NCBI GenBank assembly: GCA_019745505.1
Contig: JAIETE010000240.1
Span: 1-33,256 of the forward strand
Reading direction: 5' to 3'
Origin: Candidatus Obscuribacterales bacterium
GTDB lineage: Bacteria > Cyanobacteriota > Vampirovibrionia > Obscuribacterales > Obscuribacteraceae
Length of the DNA: 33,256 nt
Numbering within the stretch: position 1 is the first letter of the stretch; every line of letters begins with the position of its first letter. Made by a program: the position numbers and the translations under genes. Of the stretch, positions 7,918 through 16,992 are shown one piece after another. The notes under the pieces are model-generated. The model was not told the DNA's origin. It searched no databases and saw nothing but the letters and a program-made list of their open reading frames with translations.

Positions 7918-9327
7918 ATGTCTAGCGAAGAGGCCGGCAAGTCCGAAAACTTTGGCTCTGCTGCGAATTTGATGATCGAGGCACTGGACAAAGCCAGCAA
8001 AGAGCTGGAAGGAACAGTCAGCGACTGCCTCACGCAAGTCAAGGAGCATTCAGAAGGACTGGAAAAGGCTCTGGCGGGGCGCCTGAAGAAGTTTTTCGAG
8101 CAATCCGGCACCCTCTTGGATGGTCACGTCGACGACCTTTCCAACAAAAAAGAAGAGTTTATCGAGCGGTTGATGGAATTCGAGCGGACTGAGCTCGAGA
8201 CCCTGACCGCCACAGCCAAGGAAATACGCCAGCAAGTCAACGCGAAGGCTCAACAGGCGACTGATTCCATCAATCGACTGGTAGAAGAACAGGTCGCAGA
8301 GCTGAAAGCCTATATGAGCGAACCAAAGCCGATTTTGCACGAAATTGTCGATGCAAGACTGGAAGTGGTTAAGGAGATAGGGCGAACCAGCAAGGACAAA
8401 ATAGAAGAATCGGAAGCGGGCCTGGAAAAGGTGATTTCCGTGCGAGCCGAAGAGTTCGACCGAGGGATAGCAAGCGTGGTCGAAGAGTCTAAGCACGCCG
8501 TAGAAGACAAGCTGGACGTTCACAACCGTCAGTTCGAAACCAAGATACAAACAGTCATTACCAATCTTACCGATGCCGTGACGGCTGCAGGCGACGACCT
8601 CAAAGACAAAGCCCATGAAGGTCGCCAGAAGGTCGATGCGGCTTGCGAAAGAGGACGAGATCGTCTCTTCGCCAACCTGAAAGAGTACAGCCGTGCCCTG
8701 GAAGAAATCCACAATACTTTTATCGAACAGCTCAATGCTGACAGAGAAGTTCAAGAGGGCGTGCACAAAACCAAGCTCGATCGCAAAGCCCAGGAAGTGC
8801 GCGAAGAGATCGAGCATATTTCAAGTGATGCATCTACAAAGATCGCTGCCAGCCACAAATTGTTCTACAGCTCGCTGAAGCGCCTGGAAAAGAAATACTT
8901 CGACCGCATGGACAGACTCTTTTCGCGTTACGAGTCGGCACTCGCCCAGGAAGGCAATCTGACTTCAGGCAGCAAGCCGCAAGCGACCACTGAACTGCGT
9001 ACGCTGCTGTCTTCGCGCCTGCAAGCCCGAGGCGATGAAGTAATCAAGTCGTTCCAGCGCCATGTCGAACAGATCGAAAGCGAGTATTCACGCTCCAGCG
9101 CCGGATATCACGAGCGCATCGAGAACATAAAAACCTCCGCCCTTGAGGCGATGGAAAAGCAAGTGAAGTCGATGAACCAGGAAATGGATCGCGTCACTCG
9201 CAACTTCAATAATGGTTTGTCCGATCTGAATTTCGAATTGCCGCAAATTACCGAGCGTGGAAAAGCGGCGGCTTTGGCGGTTAAGGCTTATCGCAGCGCC
9301 ATGCTCTCTCTGGAAGGCGACGACTAG
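7918..9327 (+). CDS. Long alpha-helical coiled-coil protein A
   Basis: 469 residues, not recognised. There is no signal peptide and no membrane segment. Almost the whole chain is charged amphipathic helix, with few Pro or Gly apart from a short break near residues 345-355 (NLTSGSKPQ). Only one Cys pair is obvious (near 41 and 242). The texture resembles apolipoprotein-, LEA- or chemoreceptor-like coiled-coil proteins and predicts a cytoplasmic rod or scaffold. The start ATG 7918 follows GGAAGGAG at ideal spacing. An ATG four bases earlier is out of frame. It is first of three similar genes on the same strand, with 42 bases to the next. Whether the three share ancestry cannot be judged by eye. 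Confidence 0.75.
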   Translation: MSSEEAGKSENFGSAANLMIEALDKASKELEGTVSDCLTQVKEHSEGLEKALAGRLKKFFEQSGTLLDGHVDDLSNKKEEFIERLMEFERTELETLTATAKEIRQQVNAKAQQATDSINRLVEEQVAELKAYMSEPKPILHEIVDARLEVVKEIGRTSKDKIEESEAGLEKVISVRAEEFDRGIASVVEESKHAVEDKLDVHNRQFETKIQTVITNLTDAVTAAGDDLKDKAHEGRQKVDAACERGRDRLFANLKEYSRALEEIHNTFIEQLNADREVQEGVHKTKLDRKAQEVREEIEHISSDASTKIAASHKLFYSSLKRLEKKYFDRMDRLFSRYESALAQEGNLTSGSKPQATTELRTLLSSRLQARGDEVIKSFQRHVEQIESEYSRSSAGYHERIENIKTSALEAMEKQVKSMNQEMDRVTRNFNNGLSDLNFELPQITERGKAAALAVKAYRSAMLSLEGDD

Positions 9328-9369
9328 ATAGTAAGACGAGATTTGCGATAAAGAAGTAAGGAGTATTTG

Positions 9370-10791
9370 ATGACATTCGGCGGCAAAAATCTGCAAGAAG
9401 TTTACGATGGCGGCTCAAAGTCGATGACTGAGCTGGAAGCGGAACTGAAGGCAAAGCTGAAGCAGCTCGTTGACGCTCATGCAGAAGGACGACGCGGCGA
9501 TGAAGAGAAAGCCGTCGGCAAAGTCGAAGAGCGTTTTGCCGAATTCGAAGCCGACCTGCGCAAAATCATGGATGCCACTGTCCAGCGCATAAAAGACTCC
9601 ATGCAGGAGGAAATCGGCGAAACTGAAAAACACGTGCAGGTCTTGAACGGCGATCTAAAAGTGGTTGCTGATAAATTGCGCGGAACGATAGTCGAGCTGA
9701 AACGCGCTCATGAGGCTTCGACCAATTTCATTTCCGAAACAGCGACAGACGAATTCGAAGCTTCAGTGGAAGAGTCGCAGCTGGAAATCGAAAAGCAAGA
9801 CAATGCCGCCTCGAAGCATTTGAAAGCACACGGCACTTTCGTCATGAACTCTCTGCAACAAAAACTGGACCATTGCCTGTGGGAGTCCAGAGGCGACGAA
9901 AAACAGTTTAGTGGTGCGCTGTTCAAAACGTACATGCAGAGAGCCTCGGGAATCGACAATCAATTTTCCCAGCATATGCAGAAGCTGCAGGCTGAGGGTC
10001 AGACCCATTACAAGACGCTGGAAACTGCCGCGCAATCTGCTGAGCAGGCGCTCGACAGCGACATGGAAAGAGTGCTCGGTGAAATCGATTCGCGCGGCAA
10101 AGAGACCGAGCAAAATCTGAAGACTGATTTTGAAAGAACCTCAGCCGAACACGCCGAAACACTCAAAAGTTCTCTCATAACCGTGACGGAAGGTTTGGGT
10201 CGCACCCACGAAACGAACACGATGCGACTGAATGAAGAAACTCGCGAGCTTTCTACGGCACTGGTAGTCGCTTCCGGAGAGGCCCAAGAAGCACTGAAGG
10301 CGAAGTGCGAACAAATTCGCAATGAAGTCGACACGCAAATGGTCGAATTCAATAAACGCCTCGATGAAAAAATGAAGCAAACCATGACTTCGAGAGAACA
10401 ACTGGAGACCGAGAAAGAATCCATATTTGCCACAATTCAAAATGAGCTCAACACCATAAGAGATACATTTGAAGGCAAACTGCTGACGCTCAAAGATGAT
10501 TCGCTCAGCCGCGTTCAGAACATAGTTCAAGACACTGAAAGAGAAATCGTCACCGTGGGCGAAAATTTGAAAACCAAGATGACGGCGGACGCTCAAGCGG
10601 TCGCCGATGAATTGCAACGAGCCATCGGTAATTTCCTCACCCAGCTGGCTCAACATAAAAAGAATGCCCTCGAAGAAATCGAGGTCGCCGCCGGCAAAAC
10701 CCCAGAAACACAACCTGCTCCTGCCCCAGCCGCTCCCGACCCCGGTCAGGAATCGGCACGCGTCCGACGCGTAAAACGCGAAAACCAATAG
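9370..10791 (+). CDS. Long alpha-helical coiled-coil protein B
   Basis: 473 residues, not recognised. It is highly charged and helical throughout (ELEAELKAKLKQLVDAH..., later EREIVTVGENLKTKMTADAQAVADEL), ending in a short Pro/Ala tail (TQPAPAPAAPDPG) and a basic C-terminus (RVRRVKREN). It has no signal peptide or TM segment. The same Ala/Glu/Lys-rich style as protein A suggests both form rods or co-assemble. ATG 9370 is preferred over the TTG immediately before it because AAGGAG sits six bases upstream of the ATG. Only 14 bases separate it from the next gene. The Pro/Ala tail resembles the linkers in the next protein, which hints at a common assembly. Confidence 0.75.
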   Translation: MTFGGKNLQEVYDGGSKSMTELEAELKAKLKQLVDAHAEGRRGDEEKAVGKVEERFAEFEADLRKIMDATVQRIKDSMQEEIGETEKHVQVLNGDLKVVADKLRGTIVELKRAHEASTNFISETATDEFEASVEESQLEIEKQDNAASKHLKAHGTFVMNSLQQKLDHCLWESRGDEKQFSGALFKTYMQRASGIDNQFSQHMQKLQAEGQTHYKTLETAAQSAEQALDSDMERVLGEIDSRGKETEQNLKTDFERTSAEHAETLKSSLITVTEGLGRTHETNTMRLNEETRELSTALVVASGEAQEALKAKCEQIRNEVDTQMVEFNKRLDEKMKQTMTSREQLETEKESIFATIQNELNTIRDTFEGKLLTLKDDSLSRVQNIVQDTEREIVTVGENLKTKMTADAQAVADELQRAIGNFLTQLAQHKKNALEEIEVAAGKTPETQPAPAPAAPDPGQESARVRRVKRENQ

Positions 10792-10805
10792 GAAAGCCTT
10801 AGCAC

Positions 10806-13800
10806 ATGAACTCGATGCTCAAACAACATCATATTCGCTTGCAGGACCTTAAGAGTTTCCTGCGCGGTTATGGTACCAACAAGCCCCAAACGCCCGAAGA
10901 ATGGGCAGTGAATGAGAGCAAGATGTATGCCCCGGGCATGCTCATCTTCTGCTTAGACTCAATCGCGGCGCCGCCGGGGCTGGCTCAGTTCAGCAAGAAA
11001 GACACCGCCGCCGAAGGCGAGACTTATCGCGTCAAAGATCTGTCGGTGGTCGTCAGCATGACGGACGGCAAGCCGCTGGCCGTAAACATTACCGCCAGTG
11101 CATTCGACCTGCGCTTTCTTGAACAATTGATGCTGGAAAAAGCCAGAAAAGCAATTCTGGACGGCAGAGACTTTCTATATGTAGCGGCGACAACGCCTCA
11201 GCCCCTCGACCAGCAACAGGTCCAGGTTCTGGAAACGATGGCCACGACCCAGTACAGCCAGGGAGGTTCGCGTCGTACCCTGGCCGCCGGTGATGCAGGC
11301 GTCCAAGAACCCGCCCAAGCATTGCTGGCAGCGCTTGGTGTTTCGATTCCGGCAGCCGGTCCCGGCAAGAACGTTCTGGACATCGGCAATGTCTGCCATT
11401 TGCTTTTTGCGCCGGAAGGACGCCAGGAAGACAAAAACAAAGTACTGATGAAGACATGCTTCCAGCCTATCGGCGGCGATCCTGCCATTGCCGCAAACGA
11501 AGGTCAGAGCGCGGAAGGAGCCGCAGCGGTGCCACCGCCAGTACAAGCGTCCGCGCCTGCACAGATGAAGTATGAAGACGTCACTCCGCAGCCGGCAGTC
11601 GAGGCAGGCAGCGGTTGGTCCGATCCGACACAGTGGGTCGAGCCGCAGGTGCCGGAAGCAGCAGCAGCAGTGCCGGAGGCATGGCAGCCCCCCGCCCAGG
11701 AAATTCCATTTCCCAATCAGCCGTCGCAGTGGAGCGCGCCGGGCAGCATGGATCAGGCAGCGGCCTCATTCCTCAATCCGGACGCTCCCGTGCAAGTTCC
11801 CGACTTCCCGCAGCCTTCCTCTGCGTTCGACAGCGCCCCCCAAGCAACACCGCAGCCAATCGATATGCCAAGCCCTTCACCGCTTGGTCAATCACCACGC
11901 CAATCGATGACCGGCTTCAAGGCGGTCGAAGATACGGGCACTTTCAGAAAGTTCGACAACTCGGCACCGTCCGGTCACCTGCCCGATATTTCGCAAGCAG
12001 CCGCCGCCGCATTCGCCGCTTCCGCAGCCGGAAACGATCCAGCGGCAACACCGGCACCGGCAGCAGAGAGCGCCGATCAGCCGTGGATGCCGCTCGGCAC
12101 GCCTGCACCTAATCAACCATTCTTGCCGCCTCCGGTGAAAAGCAGCGGACAGCCCCAGCAAATTCGTCCGCAGGCAATCCGCCCGCAGGCAGGCGGCGAC
12201 CCGGTAGCTTTCCAGGTCGAAACCGGTATCTATCAGCAATTCGGCGCGCCTCCGAAAAAACCGGAACCGGCACCTCAACCGGAGCCGGTTGCCGAAGTGC
12301 CCATGCCTGCACCAGAGCCTGAGCCACCACAGGCGGAGACGTATGCAGAGTATGCGGAACCTCAAGCCGCAGCTGAATACTTCCAAACCAACGATCAAGC
12401 CGAGTTTAGCGAACCGCAAGCTCAAGTCGAGTATGCCGAGCCCCAGGCAGGGGCGGAATATGCAGAAGCCGCAGCTGTGTACTCGCAACCGCAAGCTGAG
12501 TACGCAGAAGCCTACAGCCAGCCAGAAGCTGAGGCGACGGAGACTTATGCATATGCAGAAGCAGAACCGGCCCCCCTCGCCGCTCCAGCGCAAGAGGCAG
12601 CTCTCGAAGAGGCCGCGCCGGAAGTCGACGAATCCAATCTTTCGCTCTTCGACAGGCTCAATCTGAAACTTTCCAAAGTAAAACAGAGCCCTGCCGGTGC
12701 CCCAGTGCAGCCGGCGGCGAGCGCACCTTCACTGGCAGCCGTGGAAGGGCAAGCACAAGAGTCCGCAGAACTATTCGGCTGGGAAACAGCACCGGAAGAT
12801 GCTCCGGAAGCCAGCGCTCAGTCTGGGCTTTTCCAATTACAGGAAGAGCAATCACCGGATGAATGGCAAAGCTGGGATACTCCTACGGCATCCGAAGTAT
12901 TACCGGAGTCGGCCCAACACCAGGACGCCAGTCTGGCCGAAGCTTTGAGCGGATTGATGGAAAACCAATCAACCTACGAAGAACCGGCCGCCTACGCTTC
13001 AAACACGACTGCGTCTGATTTTGCATCCTCTGAAGCGCAGCAAGCATCTTACGAGAGCAATTTTGTGCCGGACCAGGAAACACCTCCAGGTTGGGCGGAA
13101 TTCCAGGAATCGTTCAAAACCCAGTCGTCGCTCAGCGACGCCTCGGCTCCCGCTGCAGAAACCGAGCCGGCAGCCGCTTCTGCGGCAGCAGATGTCGGTT
13201 GGGAGCAACCGGCAGTGCCCGAGGTGTATGAAACACCGGCAGCAGAAGTCTATGTCGAGCCGGCGCCGACCGAGCCGCCCGCTCCCGAGCCGGAACTCGC
13301 ACCAGAACCTCTTGCAGAACCAGCGCCGGCCCCCGCGCCACCGCAACCTGCTCAAGTGATTCCGCCGGTAATCAGCGCCAGCAATCCATTTTTAGCGCCG
13401 CTTGCGCCTCCTGTGCCGCCGGCGCCTCCTGTGCCCGAACCGGAAGTCGCTCCGGAGCCCATAGCTGAAGTCCCGGCGCCGGAATTGCCGGTGGAAGCGG
13501 CCGCAGAAATAGCTCCTGAAACAGCACCGGCCGAGATTGCAGCAGCAGAGGAAGTGGCTGCAGCGCCAGAAGCTGCCGTTATGGAAGAGCCTGAACCAGC
13601 TCCGGAGCCGCCTCCTGCGCCCAAACCGCCGCGCAAGCCGACCGCCGAAGAGCAAGCGGCAGTGGCAGCGGAAATGGCGAGCTTCCAGAAGAAGCTCGAG
13701 CAGCAACTTGCTAAGGCTGCCAAAAAGCTGAATTCACGAGTTGAGGATATCAAAGCAGCAGTAGCTGCCGAGATGGAACGTCTTGTCGCTGAAAGCGATG

Positions 13801-15017
13801 AGTCCGACAAGCTGGCCGAAGCAGCGTTTGCCGAAACCGGCACTCGATTCACCAAGCAGTTGGAGAATATAACCGAAGACGTGCGTCTCAAGATTTCCGA
13901 CGCCGCGGCCAACGGTCGATATACGATCAAACAATTGCTCACCTCGAGCCAAACCCAAATCGAAGAAGAGCGCAATCTTCGCTATGAGGAGCTTCGCGAG
14001 GCATCCAAGCAATTCAGAATAGACACGGAAGCGCTCTCTCGCAATCTCGAAAGAGAGATGCAGGAAACTGTCAATAAGCGCACTCAAGAAGTCGCTCAAA
14101 TGGTCGATTCGGTGATCAACAAATTGAAGGAAACCGGCGACGGTTTCGTCAATATGGTTGAGCTCAGATTCCAGCGCTTCAAAGAGCGCATGGCTGAAGA
14201 GACCAACACGGTCACGGCTTTGCTTGATCGCAGCGTCAATTCGATGATGGACGAGTTGGAAGGGACCAACGAAAAGTCCAGCGACAAGTTGAAATCTGCC
14301 AAGAATGATTTCGAGCAGACCATCAACTATCAAGTTCGCACAGCCGAGCTGACACTCTCGCGCAAGAGCAGGCAGCATCTAACTCTGACATTGTTGCCCA
14401 AGCTCAACGAGCGCAAGGAAATCTTGAGAGCAATGTCCGCAGAGATGTGCCATCGCTTCTCTGAAGAGTCGGCGCTGCAAGTAAACGCCCAGATGCAGGG
14501 ATTGGAAGCCAGTCTCAATGCGGCGAAAGGTCAATTGCACAATTTAGTGACCGAATGCCTGTCCAACATCGATTCGGTAGGACGCAACCAGCAAGCCGGT
14601 TTGGAGGAAATCTTCAAGGAAGCCAGCGGACACATCGAAAAGTGCACTCAGGATGTTACATCGACTCTTACAACTACGGAAAAGCAAATCCAAGAAACAG
14701 AGCAAATCTGCAAGAAATTGGCAGAGACTTCATCCGTAGATGCAGACCCGCAACTGACCGAAGTCCGCAACACCGCGCACACTAAGGTGTTGCAGATCAA
14801 GCAGCAAGCCACTTCCGGGCTGATCACCACCATCGACAGCGGCTGTGACCGCCTCGAGCAGGTGAGCCAGCAAGTGCAGCAAGACCTCACCAATATGCGC
14901 ACTCAGTACTCGCAAGGTGCGCGTCAGGCGTCAGACAATGGGCTGGCTTCGATGCGCGATGCGATTCAGGAAGCACTGGCGGCCATTCAGGCAGCGCGCG
15001 AAAAGTATATGGAATAG
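10806..15017 (+). CDS. Giant three-part protein: N-terminal domain, disordered Pro/Ala/Glu linker, coiled coil
   Basis: 1403 residues, not recognised. Residues 1-220 look folded (for example MYAPGMLIFCLDSIAAPPGL, then helices and KNVLDIGNVCHLLFAPEG) and match no family I know. Residues 220-945 are low-complexity and rich in Pro, Ala, Glu and Gln. They include a Tyr-bearing degenerate repeat (AEYAEPQA-like, about 510-588) and a dense APEP/PPAP stretch (about 815-945). A short conserved-looking helix, NLSLFDRLNLKLSKV, lies near 605-620. From about 947 to the end the chain is long amphipathic helix like that of proteins A and B. No TM segment or signal peptide is seen. AGGAAAG precedes ATG 10806, and a second in-frame ATG lies three codons on. 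The protein may tether the N-terminal domain to a coiled-coil scaffold. Confidence 0.75.
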   Translation: MNSMLKQHHIRLQDLKSFLRGYGTNKPQTPEEWAVNESKMYAPGMLIFCLDSIAAPPGLAQFSKKDTAAEGETYRVKDLSVVVSMTDGKPLAVNITASAFDLRFLEQLMLEKARKAILDGRDFLYVAATTPQPLDQQQVQVLETMATTQYSQGGSRRTLAAGDAGVQEPAQALLAALGVSIPAAGPGKNVLDIGNVCHLLFAPEGRQEDKNKVLMKTCFQPIGGDPAIAANEGQSAEGAAAVPPPVQASAPAQMKYEDVTPQPAVEAGSGWSDPTQWVEPQVPEAAAAVPEAWQPPAQEIPFPNQPSQWSAPGSMDQAAASFLNPDAPVQVPDFPQPSSAFDSAPQATPQPIDMPSPSPLGQSPRQSMTGFKAVEDTGTFRKFDNSAPSGHLPDISQAAAAAFAASAAGNDPAATPAPAAESADQPWMPLGTPAPNQPFLPPPVKSSGQPQQIRPQAIRPQAGGDPVAFQVETGIYQQFGAPPKKPEPAPQPEPVAEVPMPAPEPEPPQAETYAEYAEPQAAAEYFQTNDQAEFSEPQAQVEYAEPQAGAEYAEAAAVYSQPQAEYAEAYSQPEAEATETYAYAEAEPAPLAAPAQEAALEEAAPEVDESNLSLFDRLNLKLSKVKQSPAGAPVQPAASAPSLAAVEGQAQESAELFGWETAPEDAPEASAQSGLFQLQEEQSPDEWQSWDTPTASEVLPESAQHQDASLAEALSGLMENQSTYEEPAAYASNTTASDFASSEAQQASYESNFVPDQETPPGWAEFQESFKTQSSLSDASAPAAETEPAAASAAADVGWEQPAVPEVYETPAAEVYVEPAPTEPPAPEPELAPEPLAEPAPAPAPPQPAQVIPPVISASNPFLAPLAPPVPPAPPVPEPEVAPEPIAEVPAPELPVEAAAEIAPETAPAEIAAAEEVAAAPEAAVMEEPEPAPEPPPAPKPPRKPTAEEQAAVAAEMASFQKKLEQQLAKAAKKLNSRVEDIKAAVAAEMERLVAESDESDKLAEAAFAETGTRFTKQLENITEDVRLKISDAAANGRYTIKQLLTSSQTQIEEERNLRYEELREASKQFRIDTEALSRNLEREMQETVNKRTQEVAQMVDSVINKLKETGDGFVNMVELRFQRFKERMAEETNTVTALLDRSVNSMMDELEGTNEKSSDKLKSAKNDFEQTINYQVRTAELTLSRKSRQHLTLTLLPKLNERKEILRAMSAEMCHRFSEESALQVNAQMQGLEASLNAAKGQLHNLVTECLSNIDSVGRNQQAGLEEIFKEASGHIEKCTQDVTSTLTTTEKQIQETEQICKKLAETSSVDADPQLTEVRNTAHTKVLQIKQQATSGLITTIDSGCDRLEQVSQQVQQDLTNMRTQYSQGARQASDNGLASMRDAIQEALAAIQAAREKYME

Positions 15018-15279
15018 AATGGCCTCAGTGGAGCGTCCGAACCGCGCTCTTATCGAGGAGACATCCATTTCACTGCTTTTCTGGTTCTTTGAGTCACCCA
15101 GGTTAAATTTGCCAATTTCCGCAAGATTATAAGATCCGCACGCGCGGGTTAAGAAGTCTTATTTTCCGGGAATAGTGACACAAGGGTCATCATAGGCTCA
15201 TTTGGACAGAATGCGGTAGCTACAGAGCTCACTTGAGGAAAGGAAACTGAATAGTTTCAACTACGAGCCCCCGCCTCCT

Positions 15280-15915
15280 TTGACGGAGTTTGCTGCTGAT
15301 ACCGTCGGCATTGACTACGCTAAAGACAGCAACGAAATCTTCCTTTACCACGGCACCAATTGCTACCGGCGCTGGGAAATTAACAAGTCAGGCGCAATCG
15401 AACCCGGACGCAAGAGCTACAGTTTCTTCTCGACCAGACCGCAGGACGCTTTCAAGTACGCAAGAGCAGCCAGCATGCGTGATATGGGTGGAGGCTCCTT
15501 CAACTCGCTCATTTGCGAACCGGTCGTACTGAAAGTTCGCTTCAACGCGCGCACATGGATTCAAGTCGACTTCATACAGGACGAGGCCGCTCACGACGAA
15601 GACAGTACCGGACTTGTACTGGCGGTGCTGGGACCGGTTCCGTGCGGCAGCATAGTCGATGTTCTGCATTGTATGCATGGCCGTCGTCTGGGAAATGGAG
15701 CCGAAACCATTCGCAGTTTCGAAGACGGCCGCGTAATGGAAGGAATTCGCCATCTCAAAGAAACTCTTATGAAAGACAGACTGGACAGCTGGCTCATGAA
15801 ACACATGGGCACATGGAGCCGAAAAGTCGGCACCAGTCTCAAAGGCGGCGAAGTGCCGGATGTTACTCTCGACGACGAAGTGCGCCGACTGCGGCAGCTA
15901 CAGGTGCGCGCTTAG
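15280..15915 (+). CDS. Probable ADP-ribosyltransferase-fold protein
   Basis: 211 residues from TTG 15280. The segment LYHGTNCYRRWEI (22-34), followed about 25 residues later by FFSTRPQDAFKYA (49-61), matches the H-then-Y pattern of PARP/Tpt1-like ADP-ribosyltransferase folds (HGT, FST...A..YA). A strand VVLKVRF (82-88) and a GPVPCGSIVDVL end (118-129) match the tail of such domains. The third catalytic position cannot be fixed by eye, so the enzyme may be active or degenerate. TTG 15280 has no ribosome site, but an in-frame CTG at 15247 has GAGG eight bases upstream and would add 11 residues. The gene follows the giant coiled-coil gene by about 230-260 bases. A 17-base gap links it to the next gene. 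Confidence 0.55.
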   Translation: MTEFAADTVGIDYAKDSNEIFLYHGTNCYRRWEINKSGAIEPGRKSYSFFSTRPQDAFKYARAASMRDMGGGSFNSLICEPVVLKVRFNARTWIQVDFIQDEAAHDEDSTGLVLAVLGPVPCGSIVDVLHCMHGRRLGNGAETIRSFEDGRVMEGIRHLKETLMKDRLDSWLMKHMGTWSRKVGTSLKGGEVPDVTLDDEVRRLRQLQVRA

Positions 15916-15932
15916 CGCAGAAAGATCTATAT

Positions 15933-16793
15933 ATGATGACCAACGTTTCACGGTTGAGGCAATTGAACTACCTCCTCATTGCGGCGGCTGCTGCAGGCTT
16001 GCTTTCGGCAAATCCAGCCGCAGCCCAGGACAGTGAGCGCGAGATGGAGCGGTTGCTGAATAAAGTCGAGGATTCTCGCGGCATGCAACAAGGCATTCAG
16101 CAACAGCAAAGCATGCTCAACCGAGAACAATTACAACGCCAGATGCAACAAACACCGATGCAGGGCGGCTACAACCCAGCCATGCAAAACGGCTTGCAAG
16201 GCGGGTATCCAGGCGGATACCAAAACAACTATCAGGGCAGCAACGGCTTTTCATATCCGCAGAGAAACAACAGCATCTTCAGCCAATCGCCTCTGCGCCC
16301 CCAGCAACAGCCAGTGCGACAATCTCCATTCGCCAGTTTGTTTGGAGGCGGACAGCAAGCGGCACCGGTTCAACCACGCGGACCGATGACCAAGCGCGAT
16401 TTGCTGAGAATGTTTCTTGAAGGGGACAACTCCAGCTCCACGTCAGCGGGCAACTCAGCACAAGCGCAATATCAAAAGCAGCAGAGTAATCAGCGCAAAT
16501 ACAATAATGCCGCACAATACAGGCAAACCGCTGAAGACGCAGCCATGAGAGCATTGGGTGCCGAAGAGCGAACTCGCTACGGAAATAAGAGTTCTCGCAT
16601 GTCTGCTGCAGACGAAGCGTATTATGCGGCGCAGGCGGCAAGGGGGGCGGCTAACAGCGCAACATCAGCGGCTGCAGGCGGTGGCGTCAGTGCCAGTGAC
16701 GCTGCGGCTTCGGCGCGAAATGCTGCCGACCGCGCACAAGGATCGGCCGACAGGGCACGATCAAACGCAGACAGCTATCGCGACCCGCATTAG
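15933..16793 (+). CDS. Secreted Gln/Asn-rich low-complexity protein
   Basis: 286 residues, not recognised. A clear signal peptide (LRQLNYLLIAAAAAGLLSANPAAA, cleavage expected just before QDSER) is followed by a Gln/Met-rich helix, a Gly/Tyr/Asn/Gln region (YPGGYQNNYQGSNGF), and a Ser/Gln region. A short motif KRDLLRMFLEG (about 151-161) and an Ala/Ser-rich C-terminus ending in Asp/Arg repeats complete it. It is probably periplasmic, surface-attached or secreted. Either ATG 15933 or ATG 15936 may be used, and the ribosome site is weak. The frame is open upstream for another 140 codons, but that part overlaps the previous gene and would bury the signal peptide. It is likely co-transcribed with the ADP-ribosyltransferase-like gene. 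Confidence 0.7.
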   Translation: MMTNVSRLRQLNYLLIAAAAAGLLSANPAAAQDSEREMERLLNKVEDSRGMQQGIQQQQSMLNREQLQRQMQQTPMQGGYNPAMQNGLQGGYPGGYQNNYQGSNGFSYPQRNNSIFSQSPLRPQQQPVRQSPFASLFGGGQQAAPVQPRGPMTKRDLLRMFLEGDNSSSTSAGNSAQAQYQKQQSNQRKYNNAAQYRQTAEDAAMRALGAEERTRYGNKSSRMSAADEAYYAAQAARGAANSATSAAAGGGVSASDAAASARNAADRAQGSADRARSNADSYRDPH

Positions 16794-16806
16794 CACCAAG
16801 CAATGA

Positions 16807-16992
16807 TTACGTCTTCTGCACCGCTGATGGTATCACCGAGGAAGAATCATTCGGCTGGAAACCGGCATCGATTTTTTTGAGATTCGCACTTACTGAATTC
16901 TCGCATACTCCCTCCAGTAGATGATTGAGGGTGTGCCCGACAAGCCAGGCAAAACAGAGCAGCGATATCGCGAAAGCGTAGTTTTCAAACAT
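16807..16992 (-). CDS. Small single-span membrane protein (tentative)
   Basis: 61 residues on the opposite strand to its neighbours. MFENYAFAISLLCFAWLVGHTLNHLLEG forms one plausible membrane helix, followed by a polar tail. ATG 16992 has AAAAGG about 12 bases upstream. It fills an otherwise empty gap between two plus-strand genes. Small size and lack of recognisable homology make it uncertain. Confidence 0.4.
   Translation of the reverse strand: MFENYAFAISLLCFAWLVGHTLNHLLEGVCENSVSANLKKIDAGFQPNDSSSVIPSAVQKT

Noticed and set aside
8050-8817. 255-codon antisense frame over coiled-coil protein A
   Set aside because: Phe/Leu-rich mirror of a Glu/Lys-rich coiled-coil gene. The sense strand has the ribosome site and fits the operon.
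11892-12593. Cys/Arg-rich antisense frame over the giant protein
   Set aside because: Arises from the Gln/Ala/Pro repeats read backwards; no sensible start region or domain.
15513-15932. 140-codon N-terminal extension of the secreted Q/N-rich protein
   Set aside because: It overlaps the ADP-ribosyltransferase-like gene in another frame, is Arg/Ser-rich without structure, and would bury the clear signal peptide.
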